The translations under genes and the position numbers were made by a program. Under the pieces are notes generated by a model. That model did not search any database, was not told the origin of the DNA, and saw nothing but the letters and a program-made list of their open reading frames with translations. Below, in pieces: positions 45,145 through 54,957 of a DNA stretch of 64,000 nucleotides (positions within the stretch are counted from its first letter, which is position 1; each line of letters begins with the position of its first letter). The stretch covers positions 372,001 to 436,000 of the forward strand of contig DASRFG010000023.1 of assembly GCA_035651655.1 (NCBI GenBank), read 5' to 3'. The stretch is from Terriglobales bacterium. Its GTDB lineage: Bacteria > Acidobacteriota > Terriglobia > Terriglobales > Acidobacteriaceae.

Positions 45145-45954
45145 TTACTTCTGTTTGTTTTCTCCCGCAACTACCAGTTTGTCATCCACGCTGAAGACGC
45201 CGGGCACAGATTTGGCCTGGGTCTCGGCGATTTGTTTGTCCATCTGGCTATCCACCACGCCATAGAGCGTTACATGTCCGTTCTCAACCACAATGCGAAT
45301 TGGAGCCTGTGGATCCATGGCGTACCTCTGCAGGGCCGGGTGGCCGTAAATGGCTTGGGCCAGCCGGATGCGCAAGTCGTCATCGAAGGGTGATGTCGGT
45401 TGCACCGTGATGTTGTCAATCACACCCTTTACCCCGGGTGTGGTCTCGATAATCGCCAGCGCGGAATCGCGGCTGGGATAATCGTGCACCGAACCGCTCA
45501 CGGTCACGATTCCGTTCTGAACGTCAATGGATAAAGCGTTATAGGCGACCCCGTACCCGACGCGATCGTAGCGCAACCTTTCCGCCAGTTTTTTTCGCAA
45601 GTCGTCGTCGGAAACATTGCTCTGCACCTGGATTTCGTCTCGAACGCCCTGTACGTGGTCAATACTGTGGGCCTTCTTCTCGGCGTCCAGTTTGTCAATC
45701 AGCCGGTTAACATTCCCGGTGAGGGTGACTACACCGTCCTCGACCGTGGCGTGAACTCCCTGAAATTGGCTACGACCTTGGAGGTACTTGTTGATATCAC
45801 TTTGGATCTGCTGATCGTATTTTCCACCCCCGGTGCTCCTGGCATCTTGAGTGTTACCCATCGCGGGTGTGCTGTTCGTGCTCTGTGCCAGCAAGGGCAG
45901 CGCCATCGCGCCAACCAGCAGCAACAAAAGCCAATATCGCTTTCTCCGCATCAT
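45145..45954 (-). CDS. Periplasmic protein with three BON domains
   Basis: A 269-residue protein. The signal peptide is RRKRYWLLLLLVGAMALPLLAQ. After a Ser/Thr/Gly-rich linker come three BON domains of about 65 residues, each with the pattern beta-VEDGVVTLTGNV-helix-VQGVRDEIQV: residues about 50-112, 116-186 and 193-262. BON domains bind phospholipid or peptidoglycan-linked surfaces and occur in OsmY-like envelope stress proteins. It is transcribed alone, with a strong terminator. Its role is likely envelope support or stress response. Confidence 0.87.
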   Translation of the reverse strand: MMRRKRYWLLLLLVGAMALPLLAQSTNSTPAMGNTQDARSTGGGKYDQQIQSDINKYLQGRSQFQGVHATVEDGVVTLTGNVNRLIDKLDAEKKAHSIDHVQGVRDEIQVQSNVSDDDLRKKLAERLRYDRVGYGVAYNALSIDVQNGIVTVSGSVHDYPSRDSALAIIETTPGVKGVIDNITVQPTSPFDDDLRIRLAQAIYGHPALQRYAMDPQAPIRIVVENGHVTLYGVVDSQMDKQIAETQAKSVPGVFSVDDKLVVAGENKQK

Positions 45955-46063
45955 TGTCTTTCCTCCTAGCTAACTATGAACCGATAGACTAGATGTGAAT
46001 GTGAGCTCAAACGTTTTCTGAAGAAACAACAGAAGTGCGTGAAAGCCAAACGAGAATCGCCGG

Positions 46064-46732
46064 TCACCATCCCGAGGGAAAACCTTGTGACCCCACCAGC
46101 GGGACAAAGCGGCAGCCCTCCGTTGCAGTCACCACAGGCGAGCCGTTCTGCTTGCGGACAAGCTGCAGTTCCTGGGCTTGTGAATTGCCCACGGGCACCA
46201 CCATGCGGCCGTCTTCGCGTAATTGGGACAAAAGAGCAGGCGGCACATGGGGCGAAGCTGCGGAAACAATAATGGCATCGAAGGGCGCGAAAGCCTCCAG
46301 CCCCTGGCTGCCATCTCCAATCTGGAGAGTAACGTTGGCGTACCCTAGCTGCGTCAAGGTTGAGCGAGCCACACCGGCGAGGGACGCGTGTCGTTCGATG
46401 GTGAAGACCCGTGAAGCAATTTCAGCCAACAGCGCCGTCTGATACCCGGACCCTGTTCCCACTTCCAACACGGTGTGAACTGGCCTAAGGGCTAGCATCT
46501 GAAGCATGACGGCCACGATATAAGGTTGGGAGATGGTCTGCCCCTCGCCGATCGGAATGGGATGGTCTCCATATGCCTGGTCGCGATACTTGGGAGGGAG
46601 AAATTCGTGTCGAGGAACTTTCTGCATCGCAGCCAACACTTGCGGATCGCGAATGCCGCGACTGACCAACTGCTCCTCGCACATGCGCAGGCGCTGTTCG
46701 GCAAATGGATCGGATTGGCCGTTTCCGGACAT
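46064..46732 (-). CDS. pcm: Protein-L-isoaspartate O-methyltransferase
   Basis: A 222-residue repair enzyme that methylates isoaspartyl residues in damaged proteins. It shows VPRHEFLPPKYRDQAYGDHPIPIGEGQTISQPYIVA with the substrate site, motif I VLEVGTGSGYQTALLAEI and DAIIVSAASPHVPPALLSQL. Length and motifs are typical. It lies 74 bases after tamB on the same strand and may be the last gene of that operon. Confidence 0.94.
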   Translation of the reverse strand: MSGNGQSDPFAEQRLRMCEEQLVSRGIRDPQVLAAMQKVPRHEFLPPKYRDQAYGDHPIPIGEGQTISQPYIVAVMLQMLALRPVHTVLEVGTGSGYQTALLAEIASRVFTIERHASLAGVARSTLTQLGYANVTLQIGDGSQGLEAFAPFDAIIVSAASPHVPPALLSQLREDGRMVVPVGNSQAQELQLVRKQNGSPVVTATEGCRFVPLVGSQGFPSGW

Positions 46733-46806
46733 CAGCTCAGGTTCCGCCTTACTTTCCGGTTTTCGCCAGATGCTGGCAAGTGAAGGGCCGAGCCCACCTT
46801 TTCTGG

Positions 46807-49800
46807 TTACTTCTTCCGCTGCCGGATCCGCACATCGAAGCTGACCACGCCGTTCTGATCGCGGAGACCGATCACGGATATACTCCGTGTAAGCCAGAAC
46901 TCTGCCTGGACTACTTGTTGCGAGGTCTGGGAGACGTTCGTGATGTAGGTTACGGTCAGATTATTCGACACCTGCTGCTCTATTGTGACCCGCGTACCGG
47001 TGGCGTTGTTCTCGACCCCTGCCTCTGGATCTACCTTGATTCGGCCCACCCCAAACAGCTTCTCCAGACGATTGCTGCTGCTCGGGGCGAGAGCTTCGCC
47101 AAGAATCGCGCTGGAGGCGCTTTGGGTGAAATTGGTGCCGGGCTGCTGTTGTATGGCGGTGTCCTCGCGGGTACGTCCCATGGCGATCAGCGCAATAATG
47201 TCAGCCGGGGGCAGTGGTGGATCGGAACTGTAGGTCATGCTCAACTTGTCGGGCGGTCCGTGGAAACCAAGAGTGATGTCGTAGTCGCGGACACGGGATG
47301 TAGCCTGCAGGTCGAGCACTGGCTGGATCCTGACCGGATTCGCGAAAGTGATGTCACCCCGCTCCATGTGGTACTTCGTGCCATTGAAGGAAATGTCACC
47401 CTGCGCAATATTGACGCGGCCCAGAACAACCGGGGTAGCTGCGGTTCCTCGCACTCGCAGGTCAGCATCCCCGGAAAGCTTCGCCGAGGCAGTTTGCACC
47501 TCCAGTTGCGGCGCGGTGGTGATATGCACGTCAATTTTCAGGTTATTGAGCGGTGACTTGGGATTAGAAGTAACTGCCGCTTCCTTCACACGCGCCAGGT
47601 ACTGAGCGAAATCAAAGTCCCGGTTTACCGCAAAACGCGTGACCAGGATGTTGCCCGAGAGGAGCGAACCCGAAGGCGATCCACTCAGACGCAAGTCAAG
47701 ATCGGCGGTGGAACTCATGCCAGGCGGATAGCGAAGCCGAATATCGTTCCCCTTGGCTGTGAGGTCGAAGTTGATCTTATTGTTGTAAGCGACAAAACCT
47801 CCCAGATTGAGCATGCCGCCACCGGTGCGGGCACTGAGGGAGCGGATCTGTAAACGATCTTCATTGAACGCCAGGGTCCCGTTGATTTCATTGAAGCCAC
47901 TGGGCAAGTCAATGTAGGAAATGGCGCCGTTCTGAATGCTTACCTGTCCGTGCGGGTGCGGCTCATCCATGGTTCCGTCAAGCCGCACTCGAACCATCAT
48001 GAGACCTGAAGAGAGGTAATTCGGATTCAGGGTTTGAATAATGGTCAGGTTAACCTGGCCGTCTGCCCGCAGATCAACCTTGCGTTCGCCGCTGAATTGA
48101 GCCGACCCGGAAGCAGTAACGTCTGTACCGTTACCGACCAGGTGAAGACTTTCCAAGGTAAGTGTGCGCTGTTCCAATGCAAAGCGGAACGGTCCACTGT
48201 TCTGTAGCTTAACGTTTTCCACATCAGAGGAGAATTGGTCAACGTTCCCCTTCATAGTTAAATCGCGGAAACGGCGTAGGGAGCCCCTCAGCGTTATCGT
48301 GCCCACGGTAGAAGAGTGACCGGTAATGCGGCCTTTCAGGTAAGCATGCAGCAAGGGATCAATATCGAGTCGGCTAAAGTTGAGAGTGAGGTTGGCGGGA
48401 AAATCGTCGCGCAGTCTGACATCACCATCCACGTTGAGAGTTGCGTGTTCGAAGTTGGATCGGGCAGCCAGATGAAGGTTTGCACCATGAGTGACTGCGT
48501 CCGCTCTAAAGTCGCCTTCGGACTCACCGTCCAACAACACGTTGTGCAGGTCCAAGCTTGCGTTCACCACTGGGGCCTGGGGAGTACCCGTGCCTTGTGC
48601 GGAAAAGCCCAACTCGCCTTCCACGCTCAGCCGTGTGGTCTGGAGTTGCCGGATCTTCGCGAGGTCGAACTTCGACCCTTGCAGGTTGAAGCGGAATCCA
48701 TTGGTTTTTAGGCTATACGCCGCGTTCCCGACCACGCTGGCCGGCGCGCGACGCAGAACAATATCATTCACCTGCGCCTCGCCGTTTGCGAAAAGTAAAT
48801 CAGCGGTGAGGGAGTCCACGGGCTCGCCCGCGATGGTGGCATTGCTGATCCTGAGTTGGCCGTTGCCATGTGGATCGAGCAGTGTGCCAGAAGCGTTGAG
48901 CGAAAGATTAACCACCCCCGTCACAGGATAGTTGTATCCGGCGAGCGACTCCAGGTTCTCCAAGCTGGAATTATGAACGGCCAAGCGGGCGGAGAATGTG
49001 TTGCCGATAGTGAACAGGAAATTGTGGAGAGCGGCACTGATGTCGAACTCGGCCTGGTCCCTACCACGCCGCAGCACTCCACGTCTCACACTCACCGCCA
49101 TTGGGGAAACCGTCAGATCGGTGGAGAGCAGGTCCCAGTGCACCCGCTTGAGGGTCGCTGGTGCGGGAACCGTATGCGGGGGCACTACGCTCTCAAAATT
49201 CGTGGCTTGCAAATGTCCGGCCAGAATTGGCTCCGCGCTATTTCCACTGGCAATCCCTTGGAAAGTGGCCGGTCCGTGCAACAAGAAAGGAAGATGTTGT
49301 CCCCGCACAGCTGCAATGGCTTGCCATTCGGCAAGATCACTAGTCGTCGCTGTGAGTTTTAAGTGGGCAGCAGAAGGGTCCAGGGTACCGCTTGCCGATA
49401 AGCGGCTGGCCGGAGTACTAAGCGTAAGTTGGGAGAGCTCGAGAACCTGTGCTGCCGCGTGATAGTTTGCCCGTAAACCGCCTCCCACCGGCAGCTGTGC
49501 AGGCGTCGGATGCGCCGAAGGAGCGAAGCTCAAGTTCATAGTCGCGTCTGCATATTGCGGTGAGCGGTGCCAGGAAACTTTTACCCCGCCGGAAGCACTG
49601 CCCGCGAGATTGAGGTTTTTAAATGCCAATGTGGGCGTAGAGAACACATCTGCTAAGCCTTCCAGGGACAATCCTCCGAGTTGCAGGCTGGCACTGCCCT
49701 GTTGTTCGAGGGCCGCGGCCTTGCTTTGTGCCGCCACCGAGGAACGCAGCGCTGCAGATTTCTCGTGGAGGGTTGCACCGGAGCGCCAATTCACCACTTG

Positions 49801-50871
49801 CGCATCGCCCGTTATGCTTCCTCCCATTGTCCGCCCGTGAATGGCGGAAACGGTTAACCGGTCGTTGTCGAGGGAGTAATCCGCAGCGGCGCTACTGAGG
49901 TGAACGTGGGCGGGAAGGATGGCGTAGTCGACATCACGCACCAGTACTCTGCCCGCACTAGCATACTGGCCCCCACTGTAGGAGAAAGTACCGTTGAGAT
50001 CCAGGACTCCGCCGCGGAATTGCGGAGCGCGCATCAGCGTGCCCAACTCGGCAAGGTTGAGGTTCCCACTGAGGGCGGCCTTCAACGTGGGTTGACGAAA
50101 ATTTCCTATACTGCCGTTGCCGACTAGCCGGGAACTTCCCGAGGCCCATCGAATGCTCTTCAGTTCTGCTCTCGAGGCCCACAGACTGAACTCCGCGTGT
50201 ACCACCGACGCAAATGGCCGCCAGTTGCGCAACTTTGTGTCGAGCTTGCCAATATGAATACTGCCGTCATAGCGGTTGCCCAGAATGCTGTAATCCATGG
50301 CGGCGGTTAGATCGCCGGCAGTGAAATCGAATGGGATTTGACGATCGTTTACCAGCAATATTCCGTCGCGTAAATCGAGACGGGAGATAGCAAGTTCGAA
50401 GAGATGCTCGGCGGGACCTTTAGTTTGTGAACTGAATTTGGGAGTCGGCTGGTTGGTAGAGCCATCTGGATACGTGATCACATGGATTACAGGGTGTTCA
50501 AAGCCGACATGACCAAGGCCCAGGTCGCCGCCAAAGAAGGAAATAATCTTCAGACGCACCAGGACGAGATCGGCATGAATAAAGGGGATTTCCCCATGGG
50601 CCTCGCGGCCATGGATCGTCAAGTCCCGAGCCACAAATTGCAATTTGGAAAGGTTCCAGTGAAACGCAGAAAGCTCAACCTGGCCGCCGGTGATGCGCTC
50701 CAGTTCGGCTACTACCTTCTTCCTTACCAGAGAATTGAATTCCGCACTGGTCAGGTACCAGGCGGTGCCGACGAACAGAAAAACAAGGCCCATGCCCAGC
50801 AAGGCCAGCACCAGAGTCCGGGTGCGGGAACGTCTGGGCAGCTCCGGCGCCTCGACTTCGCCGGGGATCAT
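46807..50871 (-). CDS. tamB: TamB-like translocation and assembly module protein
   Basis: A 1354-residue protein of the AsmA/TamB superfamily. A single N-terminal helix (TLVLALLGMGLVFLFVGTAWYL, residues about 20-41) anchors it in the inner membrane. The long middle is a beta-rich groove of repeating strands, and the last 300 residues match the TamB (DUF490) C-terminal domain, with FANPVRIQPVLDLQATSRVRDYDI and DPPLPPADIIALIAMG. It spans the periplasm and is thought to move phospholipid or help barrel insertion. Its ATG overlaps the stop of the SurA-like gene as ATGA. Confidence 0.92.
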   Translation of the reverse strand: MIPGEVEAPELPRRSRTRTLVLALLGMGLVFLFVGTAWYLTSAEFNSLVRKKVVAELERITGGQVELSAFHWNLSKLQFVARDLTIHGREAHGEIPFIHADLVLVRLKIISFFGGDLGLGHVGFEHPVIHVITYPDGSTNQPTPKFSSQTKGPAEHLFELAISRLDLRDGILLVNDRQIPFDFTAGDLTAAMDYSILGNRYDGSIHIGKLDTKLRNWRPFASVVHAEFSLWASRAELKSIRWASGSSRLVGNGSIGNFRQPTLKAALSGNLNLAELGTLMRAPQFRGGVLDLNGTFSYSGGQYASAGRVLVRDVDYAILPAHVHLSSAAADYSLDNDRLTVSAIHGRTMGGSITGDAQVVNWRSGATLHEKSAALRSSVAAQSKAAALEQQGSASLQLGGLSLEGLADVFSTPTLAFKNLNLAGSASGGVKVSWHRSPQYADATMNLSFAPSAHPTPAQLPVGGGLRANYHAAAQVLELSQLTLSTPASRLSASGTLDPSAAHLKLTATTSDLAEWQAIAAVRGQHLPFLLHGPATFQGIASGNSAEPILAGHLQATNFESVVPPHTVPAPATLKRVHWDLLSTDLTVSPMAVSVRRGVLRRGRDQAEFDISAALHNFLFTIGNTFSARLAVHNSSLENLESLAGYNYPVTGVVNLSLNASGTLLDPHGNGQLRISNATIAGEPVDSLTADLLFANGEAQVNDIVLRRAPASVVGNAAYSLKTNGFRFNLQGSKFDLAKIRQLQTTRLSVEGELGFSAQGTGTPQAPVVNASLDLHNVLLDGESEGDFRADAVTHGANLHLAARSNFEHATLNVDGDVRLRDDFPANLTLNFSRLDIDPLLHAYLKGRITGHSSTVGTITLRGSLRRFRDLTMKGNVDQFSSDVENVKLQNSGPFRFALEQRTLTLESLHLVGNGTDVTASGSAQFSGERKVDLRADGQVNLTIIQTLNPNYLSSGLMMVRVRLDGTMDEPHPHGQVSIQNGAISYIDLPSGFNEINGTLAFNEDRLQIRSLSARTGGGMLNLGGFVAYNNKINFDLTAKGNDIRLRYPPGMSSTADLDLRLSGSPSGSLLSGNILVTRFAVNRDFDFAQYLARVKEAAVTSNPKSPLNNLKIDVHITTAPQLEVQTASAKLSGDADLRVRGTAATPVVLGRVNIAQGDISFNGTKYHMERGDITFANPVRIQPVLDLQATSRVRDYDITLGFHGPPDKLSMTYSSDPPLPPADIIALIAMGRTREDTAIQQQPGTNFTQSASSAILGEALAPSSSNRLEKLFGVGRIKVDPEAGVENNATGTRVTIEQQVSNNLTVTYITNVSQTSQQVVQAEFWLTRSISVIGLRDQNGVVSFDVRIRQRKK

Positions 50872-51548
50872 CGCACGGCAACTCCCTCCTCAAGTGCACT
50901 GGGCACACGGATACGGCCCTGTTGCCGCAGGTCGCGTATCCATGCATTCAGAAGCTCGTCCATGCGCTGTTGTGCCAGCAGATCCCTTATCCTGGGGGAA
51001 GCCTCTGCAAGAGGTACTTCGTGCACCCCCGATTTCCGCAACTGTGGCAGGAGTTTCTCGCGGTAATAAGCCTCAATGCTATCTCGATCCACATGCACAT
51101 TGGGACGCAGCCTGCTCTCCACGAGGTGGGTGAGATCAAACTGCAGCCTGATGTGCTGCCGCAACACTGGTTCGCTAAGCGCGTATTTTGCAAGATCTGC
51201 ATTCCACGCTGACCCGTCCTGAGCGCCCAAGTAGGTCTTGCGAATCTCTCGCAGACGTTCTTCTATTTGCTGAGCGGGAACCTGTTCCTGTTCGGAATCC
51301 TTCAACTGCTCCCGCAGCAGTTCCTGATCAATCATGCGGTCCAAAGTGGCTTTTCTGTCCTGAGGAGTAAAGCTATCCAGCGAACGGTGATTGACGAATG
51401 CCTCGTATCGGACAGCTTCATCCCAATCGCTTTGTAGAATCGGGTGACCATTGACGGTGGCCACAATGCGCTCCACAACCTGGCCGGCGAAGGTTGGCGC
51501 AGCAGTCACCAGAAGAGCCAGTGCGATTTGGAAGAAGCGCGTGCGCAT
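50868..51548 (-). CDS. SurA-like periplasmic chaperone without PPIase domain
   Basis: A 226-residue protein with a signal peptide (MRTRFFQIALALLVTAAPTFA). It matches the N-terminal chaperone domain of SurA: VERIVATVNGHPILQSDWDEAVRYEAF, LDRMIDQELLREQL and a C-terminal helix returning to the core. The parvulin isomerase domain of E. coli SurA is absent, so it should act as a holding chaperone for outer-membrane proteins. ATG 51548 shares one base with the preceding TAA (TAATG), and its own TGA overlaps tamB. This tight coupling points to one assembly pathway. Confidence 0.85.
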   Translation of the reverse strand: MRTRFFQIALALLVTAAPTFAGQVVERIVATVNGHPILQSDWDEAVRYEAFVNHRSLDSFTPQDRKATLDRMIDQELLREQLKDSEQEQVPAQQIEERLREIRKTYLGAQDGSAWNADLAKYALSEPVLRQHIRLQFDLTHLVESRLRPNVHVDRDSIEAYYREKLLPQLRKSGVHEVPLAEASPRIRDLLAQQRMDELLNAWIRDLRQQGRIRVPSALEEGVAVR

Positions 51549-54500
51549 TAAAACGTCTGCCCAATACTGAAGTAAAAATTGAAGTGCGATGCGGTTCCGA
51601 CACGGGGCAGCACACATGTGCCTCCCCCAATATTGATCAGCGGGGGCTTACACGCCGGGCCCGTCACAACCTGTCCAGGGGACAACTTGCCAATGGGAAA
51701 CACCGGCGGATTCAGGTTGTACCCGAGATCAAACCGGAGGGGGCCAATCGGCGTCTTGTAACGGATTCCCGCACCCAGGGCTTGAGAGATGTAATCGAAG
51801 TTGCAGGTTGTCCCCGAGGAGAGATTGCAACCACTTCTGTCCTGCCGAAACCGACCCAATCCTTTCAACATACCATCCGCGGTTGTAAAGACATTCCCGG
51901 CATCGTGGAAGATTGCGAAGCTGAGGTTATTCTCCAAATAGGGCAGGGAGACCGGCGGGGTACGAAGCTCCAGGTTATTTATGAACACCGCGTTTCCGCC
52001 CAAAGGTTCGCCGCTGGCTGCGTCGCGCGGCCCTGCCTGATTCAGGCCGAAGCCACGGTGGGAATTACCGCCGCCCGCCAGGAAGCGTTCGGGCAAGGGT
52101 ATCACGTCGCAGGTAGGATTGTTGACCGCCGGGTTACCGGCAAGGTTCTCGCACGAAGGGTTGTTGCCGGGAAGATTCTGCACCGAGAGGTTCTTGCCAA
52201 ACAGGTTCTCGATGCCAATGCGGGTGGAGCGTGCAAATACCCATTGCTGAGTGCCACGCTTGTTTTTCTTGAAAGGAAAATATGTAGAGTTCTGTATTAG
52301 CACGCGGCTGAAATTAGCCTGTGAACCGAAGAAGCTTGCAGCCACCCCGGTATCAAAGGTGGTGTAGTTGCCTTTGTGGGTCTCAATTGGGTTGTCACGC
52401 TTATCGCGGATATAGGTGAACGTCGGCATTCCTACCCGTACCGGTTGTGAAAGGAGCGGAATAAGATTGGACGAGACCACCAGGTTTGTGGCCTGAACAC
52501 GGCGGTAAGTAAAGCCGTAAAGCAAGGTGGAAATTCTGCTCGCGCTTTGGGAAACCTGCACCGAACCCTCCAACCGCTTGGAAGTAAAAGTAAGAACGTC
52601 GAAGGTGTTGTCGTAAAGCGCGGTGAAGATCAACCGCAAGCTGGGATCGTTCAACAACCGGGGCGCATCATAACGGACCAAGGCGCGCTGCTGCAGATTA
52701 CCGAAGTGTGACTTGAAAGAGATAGTGTGGTCGCGGCCCCGAAAATTCAAACGAGTGATGGCAAACTCGACGCGAGGACTGGCTCCGGTTTTGCCCTGAG
52801 GATTGTTGGCCCCGGCGGGCTGGCCAGATTGGACTTCCAGGCCGACGCCGTACTGAAACGTATAGCGCTTGCTCTCCTGTACCCGCATTAGAACATTTTT
52901 GTCCCGCGCTTCGCCGTCCGGATTCTGCACAGCAGTATCCACCTGATTGAAGATCCCGAGTTCGTAAAGCTTCTGCTGCGATTCGTACATGTCTTGCTGG
53001 CTGATGGGATCTCCGTGACGGACTGTGATGTCGCGTTCAACCACGTAGGGCCGGGTGTGCTCCAGACCGTCCACCAAAACTCGATTCACAAAAAACTGCT
53101 GGCCCTCTTTGATGGTGTAGGAGACATTCACCTGATTGGGCTGGACGGGAGATGGAACAGCACTGAATTGAAACACCGCATTGGGAAAGCCTCGGTTGAA
53201 GTACTCACTGAGCACGGCTTCGCGGTCCTGCGATACTTTGAAGTCCGAGTAAGGCTGTCCCACTGTGTTTTGAATTCGTTCCATGAGCTGATCTGTAGGG
53301 ATGGTGTTGTTCCCCGCGATTTGCAATGCAGCTACGATGGTCTGCGGGCCTTCATCAATCTGAAAAGTAACCGCGATGCGGCCCTCTTCTCCTTTGTAGT
53401 TATCCTCCACACGGGGATTAACCTTTACCTGCCGAAAGCCATTGTCCTGGTATAGGCCCTCTATCCTGCTTACATCGTTCGCGAGCAGGGCCTGGCTAAA
53501 GATCCCGCGAGAGAACACACGTCCTGCAGGCTGGATCTGCATGCGCTCGCGGATCAGGTCGTCTGGAAAACTGCGGTTTCCGGCAATTACAAGATCAGCA
53601 AGCCTGTGCCGGATTCCCTTTTCCACGATGTAAGTCACAGCCAGGTGATTGTGTCCGGGATCGGGATCGGTGCGGACATTGACCTCAACATCAAAATAAC
53701 CCTGGGCCTGGAAATAGTCGCGCAGGTTGCGCCGGCCCTCGTTCAATAAGTCTTCATCCACAGCATCTTCTTCGTATACCGGAATGTATTTCTTCAGTAC
53801 TCCGCGACGAACGCGTGCGCCTTGCACAGTGATGTCAACCGTGGGGCCGGGCTGGATGAGCAGAACGTAGCTTACGGCGTTGCTCTGCGGCTGGAACTGC
53901 TGGCTAGTGACCGAGACCTGGGCTTCCAGAAAATTCTTCTTCTGGTATCGCTTGCGTAGCCGGCGCAAGGCATTGTTGACGACCTGCGAACTGACCGGGT
54001 CCCCGGGATGAATATGCGCGATTTCGAGAAGCTCGGAATGGCTATACAAAGGGCTTCCCTTCACCGTAATCTCAGCCACATGTGCCTGCACCCCGGACTT
54101 CACGTAAAGGGTGATGTTTACCTGCTGGGTCGCGGGATCCGGTTCCAATCCCTCGCGGATGGTAGCCCCATAGTATCCGTTCTCCTGCAGGAGCAGGCGC
54201 ATGCGATCAATGCCGCTGTGTAGCTTCTCGCGGGTAAAAAGCTCTCCCAACTGGAGCTTGCAGGCGTTCACCAGCTGAGCGCTGGTCATGTTGTGGGGGA
54301 CACCCTCCACATTGACCAAACCCACGAAGTAGTTTTCTGTGGCAACGAATACAAGGGAGAGCTGATTCTGTGTGTCGCGGTCAGCCAGAACCTGCACATC
54401 AGCAAAGCGACCGGTGGAAAACAGCGCCAGCACACTGTTGCGGACCTTGGCTGGATCCAATGGCTGATCAGGCTTCTGTAGAAGCAGTGCGCGGACATGC

Positions 54501-54763
54501 TCAAGATCATCTTTTTCAAAGCCTTGAAATTCAATATTACGTACGATCATTCCTTCATATTCGCGGACCGCATCCAGCGGGGGCAACGGCTCTGTGACCG
54601 AGGTTGAGTCTTGGGCTACGCTCGCGCCCGGCTGTTGTCCGGAAGGGCGAAGGACGGACGAAGTGTCGGAGGAGAAATCATCCTGCCGTGCCCGGGCGGG
54701 CATAACCACGGTGATCGCCAGGAAGCTCAGCGCTGCCAGTGTTCTGACGAGGGATGCCGTCAA
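51548..54763 (-). CDS. bamA: BamA-like Omp85 protein with about seven POTRA domains
   Basis: A protein of about 1071 residues. I chose TTG 54763, six bases after AAGGAG, which gives a signal peptide (LVRTLAALSFLAITVVMPARA); the open frame runs to 54877. Seven POTRA-type units can be traced by their opening strands: IVRNIEFQGF, FVGLVNVEGV, HVAEITVKGS, VDITVQGARV, RLADLVIAGN, VAALQIAGN and FVNRVLVDGL. The barrel follows from about residue 620, with the Omp85 lid-loop motif in NSHRGFGLNQAG and a C-terminal Phe. E. coli BamA has five POTRA units. It inserts outer-membrane proteins. A second Omp85 gene is not in the window, so it could instead be TamA-like. Confidence 0.9.
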   Translation of the reverse strand: MTASLVRTLAALSFLAITVVMPARARQDDFSSDTSSVLRPSGQQPGASVAQDSTSVTEPLPPLDAVREYEGMIVRNIEFQGFEKDDLEHVRALLLQKPDQPLDPAKVRNSVLALFSTGRFADVQVLADRDTQNQLSLVFVATENYFVGLVNVEGVPHNMTSAQLVNACKLQLGELFTREKLHSGIDRMRLLLQENGYYGATIREGLEPDPATQQVNITLYVKSGVQAHVAEITVKGSPLYSHSELLEIAHIHPGDPVSSQVVNNALRRLRKRYQKKNFLEAQVSVTSQQFQPQSNAVSYVLLIQPGPTVDITVQGARVRRGVLKKYIPVYEEDAVDEDLLNEGRRNLRDYFQAQGYFDVEVNVRTDPDPGHNHLAVTYIVEKGIRHRLADLVIAGNRSFPDDLIRERMQIQPAGRVFSRGIFSQALLANDVSRIEGLYQDNGFRQVKVNPRVEDNYKGEEGRIAVTFQIDEGPQTIVAALQIAGNNTIPTDQLMERIQNTVGQPYSDFKVSQDREAVLSEYFNRGFPNAVFQFSAVPSPVQPNQVNVSYTIKEGQQFFVNRVLVDGLEHTRPYVVERDITVRHGDPISQQDMYESQQKLYELGIFNQVDTAVQNPDGEARDKNVLMRVQESKRYTFQYGVGLEVQSGQPAGANNPQGKTGASPRVEFAITRLNFRGRDHTISFKSHFGNLQQRALVRYDAPRLLNDPSLRLIFTALYDNTFDVLTFTSKRLEGSVQVSQSASRISTLLYGFTYRRVQATNLVVSSNLIPLLSQPVRVGMPTFTYIRDKRDNPIETHKGNYTTFDTGVAASFFGSQANFSRVLIQNSTYFPFKKNKRGTQQWVFARSTRIGIENLFGKNLSVQNLPGNNPSCENLAGNPAVNNPTCDVIPLPERFLAGGGNSHRGFGLNQAGPRDAASGEPLGGNAVFINNLELRTPPVSLPYLENNLSFAIFHDAGNVFTTADGMLKGLGRFRQDRSGCNLSSGTTCNFDYISQALGAGIRYKTPIGPLRFDLGYNLNPPVFPIGKLSPGQVVTGPACKPPLINIGGGTCVLPRVGTASHFNFYFSIGQTF

Positions 54764-54914
54764 ACAGACTCCTTGACCCTTGGTTCGTTCCGGGCCCTGA
54801 CTGATGTAAGTTTCGCTAGTCGGATGAAAGTACCCGCCGGAATTGTTGTACTCCCAATTTCCCACAACCGGGTACAAACCGCCATAGCTGCGACCCAGCG
54901 GAAGTTCCTAGCCC

Positions 54915-54920
54915 TATAAT
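54915..54920 (+). promoter_or_regulatory. -10 box of the E1-like gene
   Basis: A perfect TATAAT, 37 bases before the ATG at 54958. It is part of the palindrome CTATAATAG and can read as TATTAT on the other strand, toward bamA. No clear -35 box is seen on either strand. Confidence 0.45.
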
Positions 54921-54957
54921 AGCGGCTGGGAAATCCACCTTTAGCGGGAGTTTGGTC

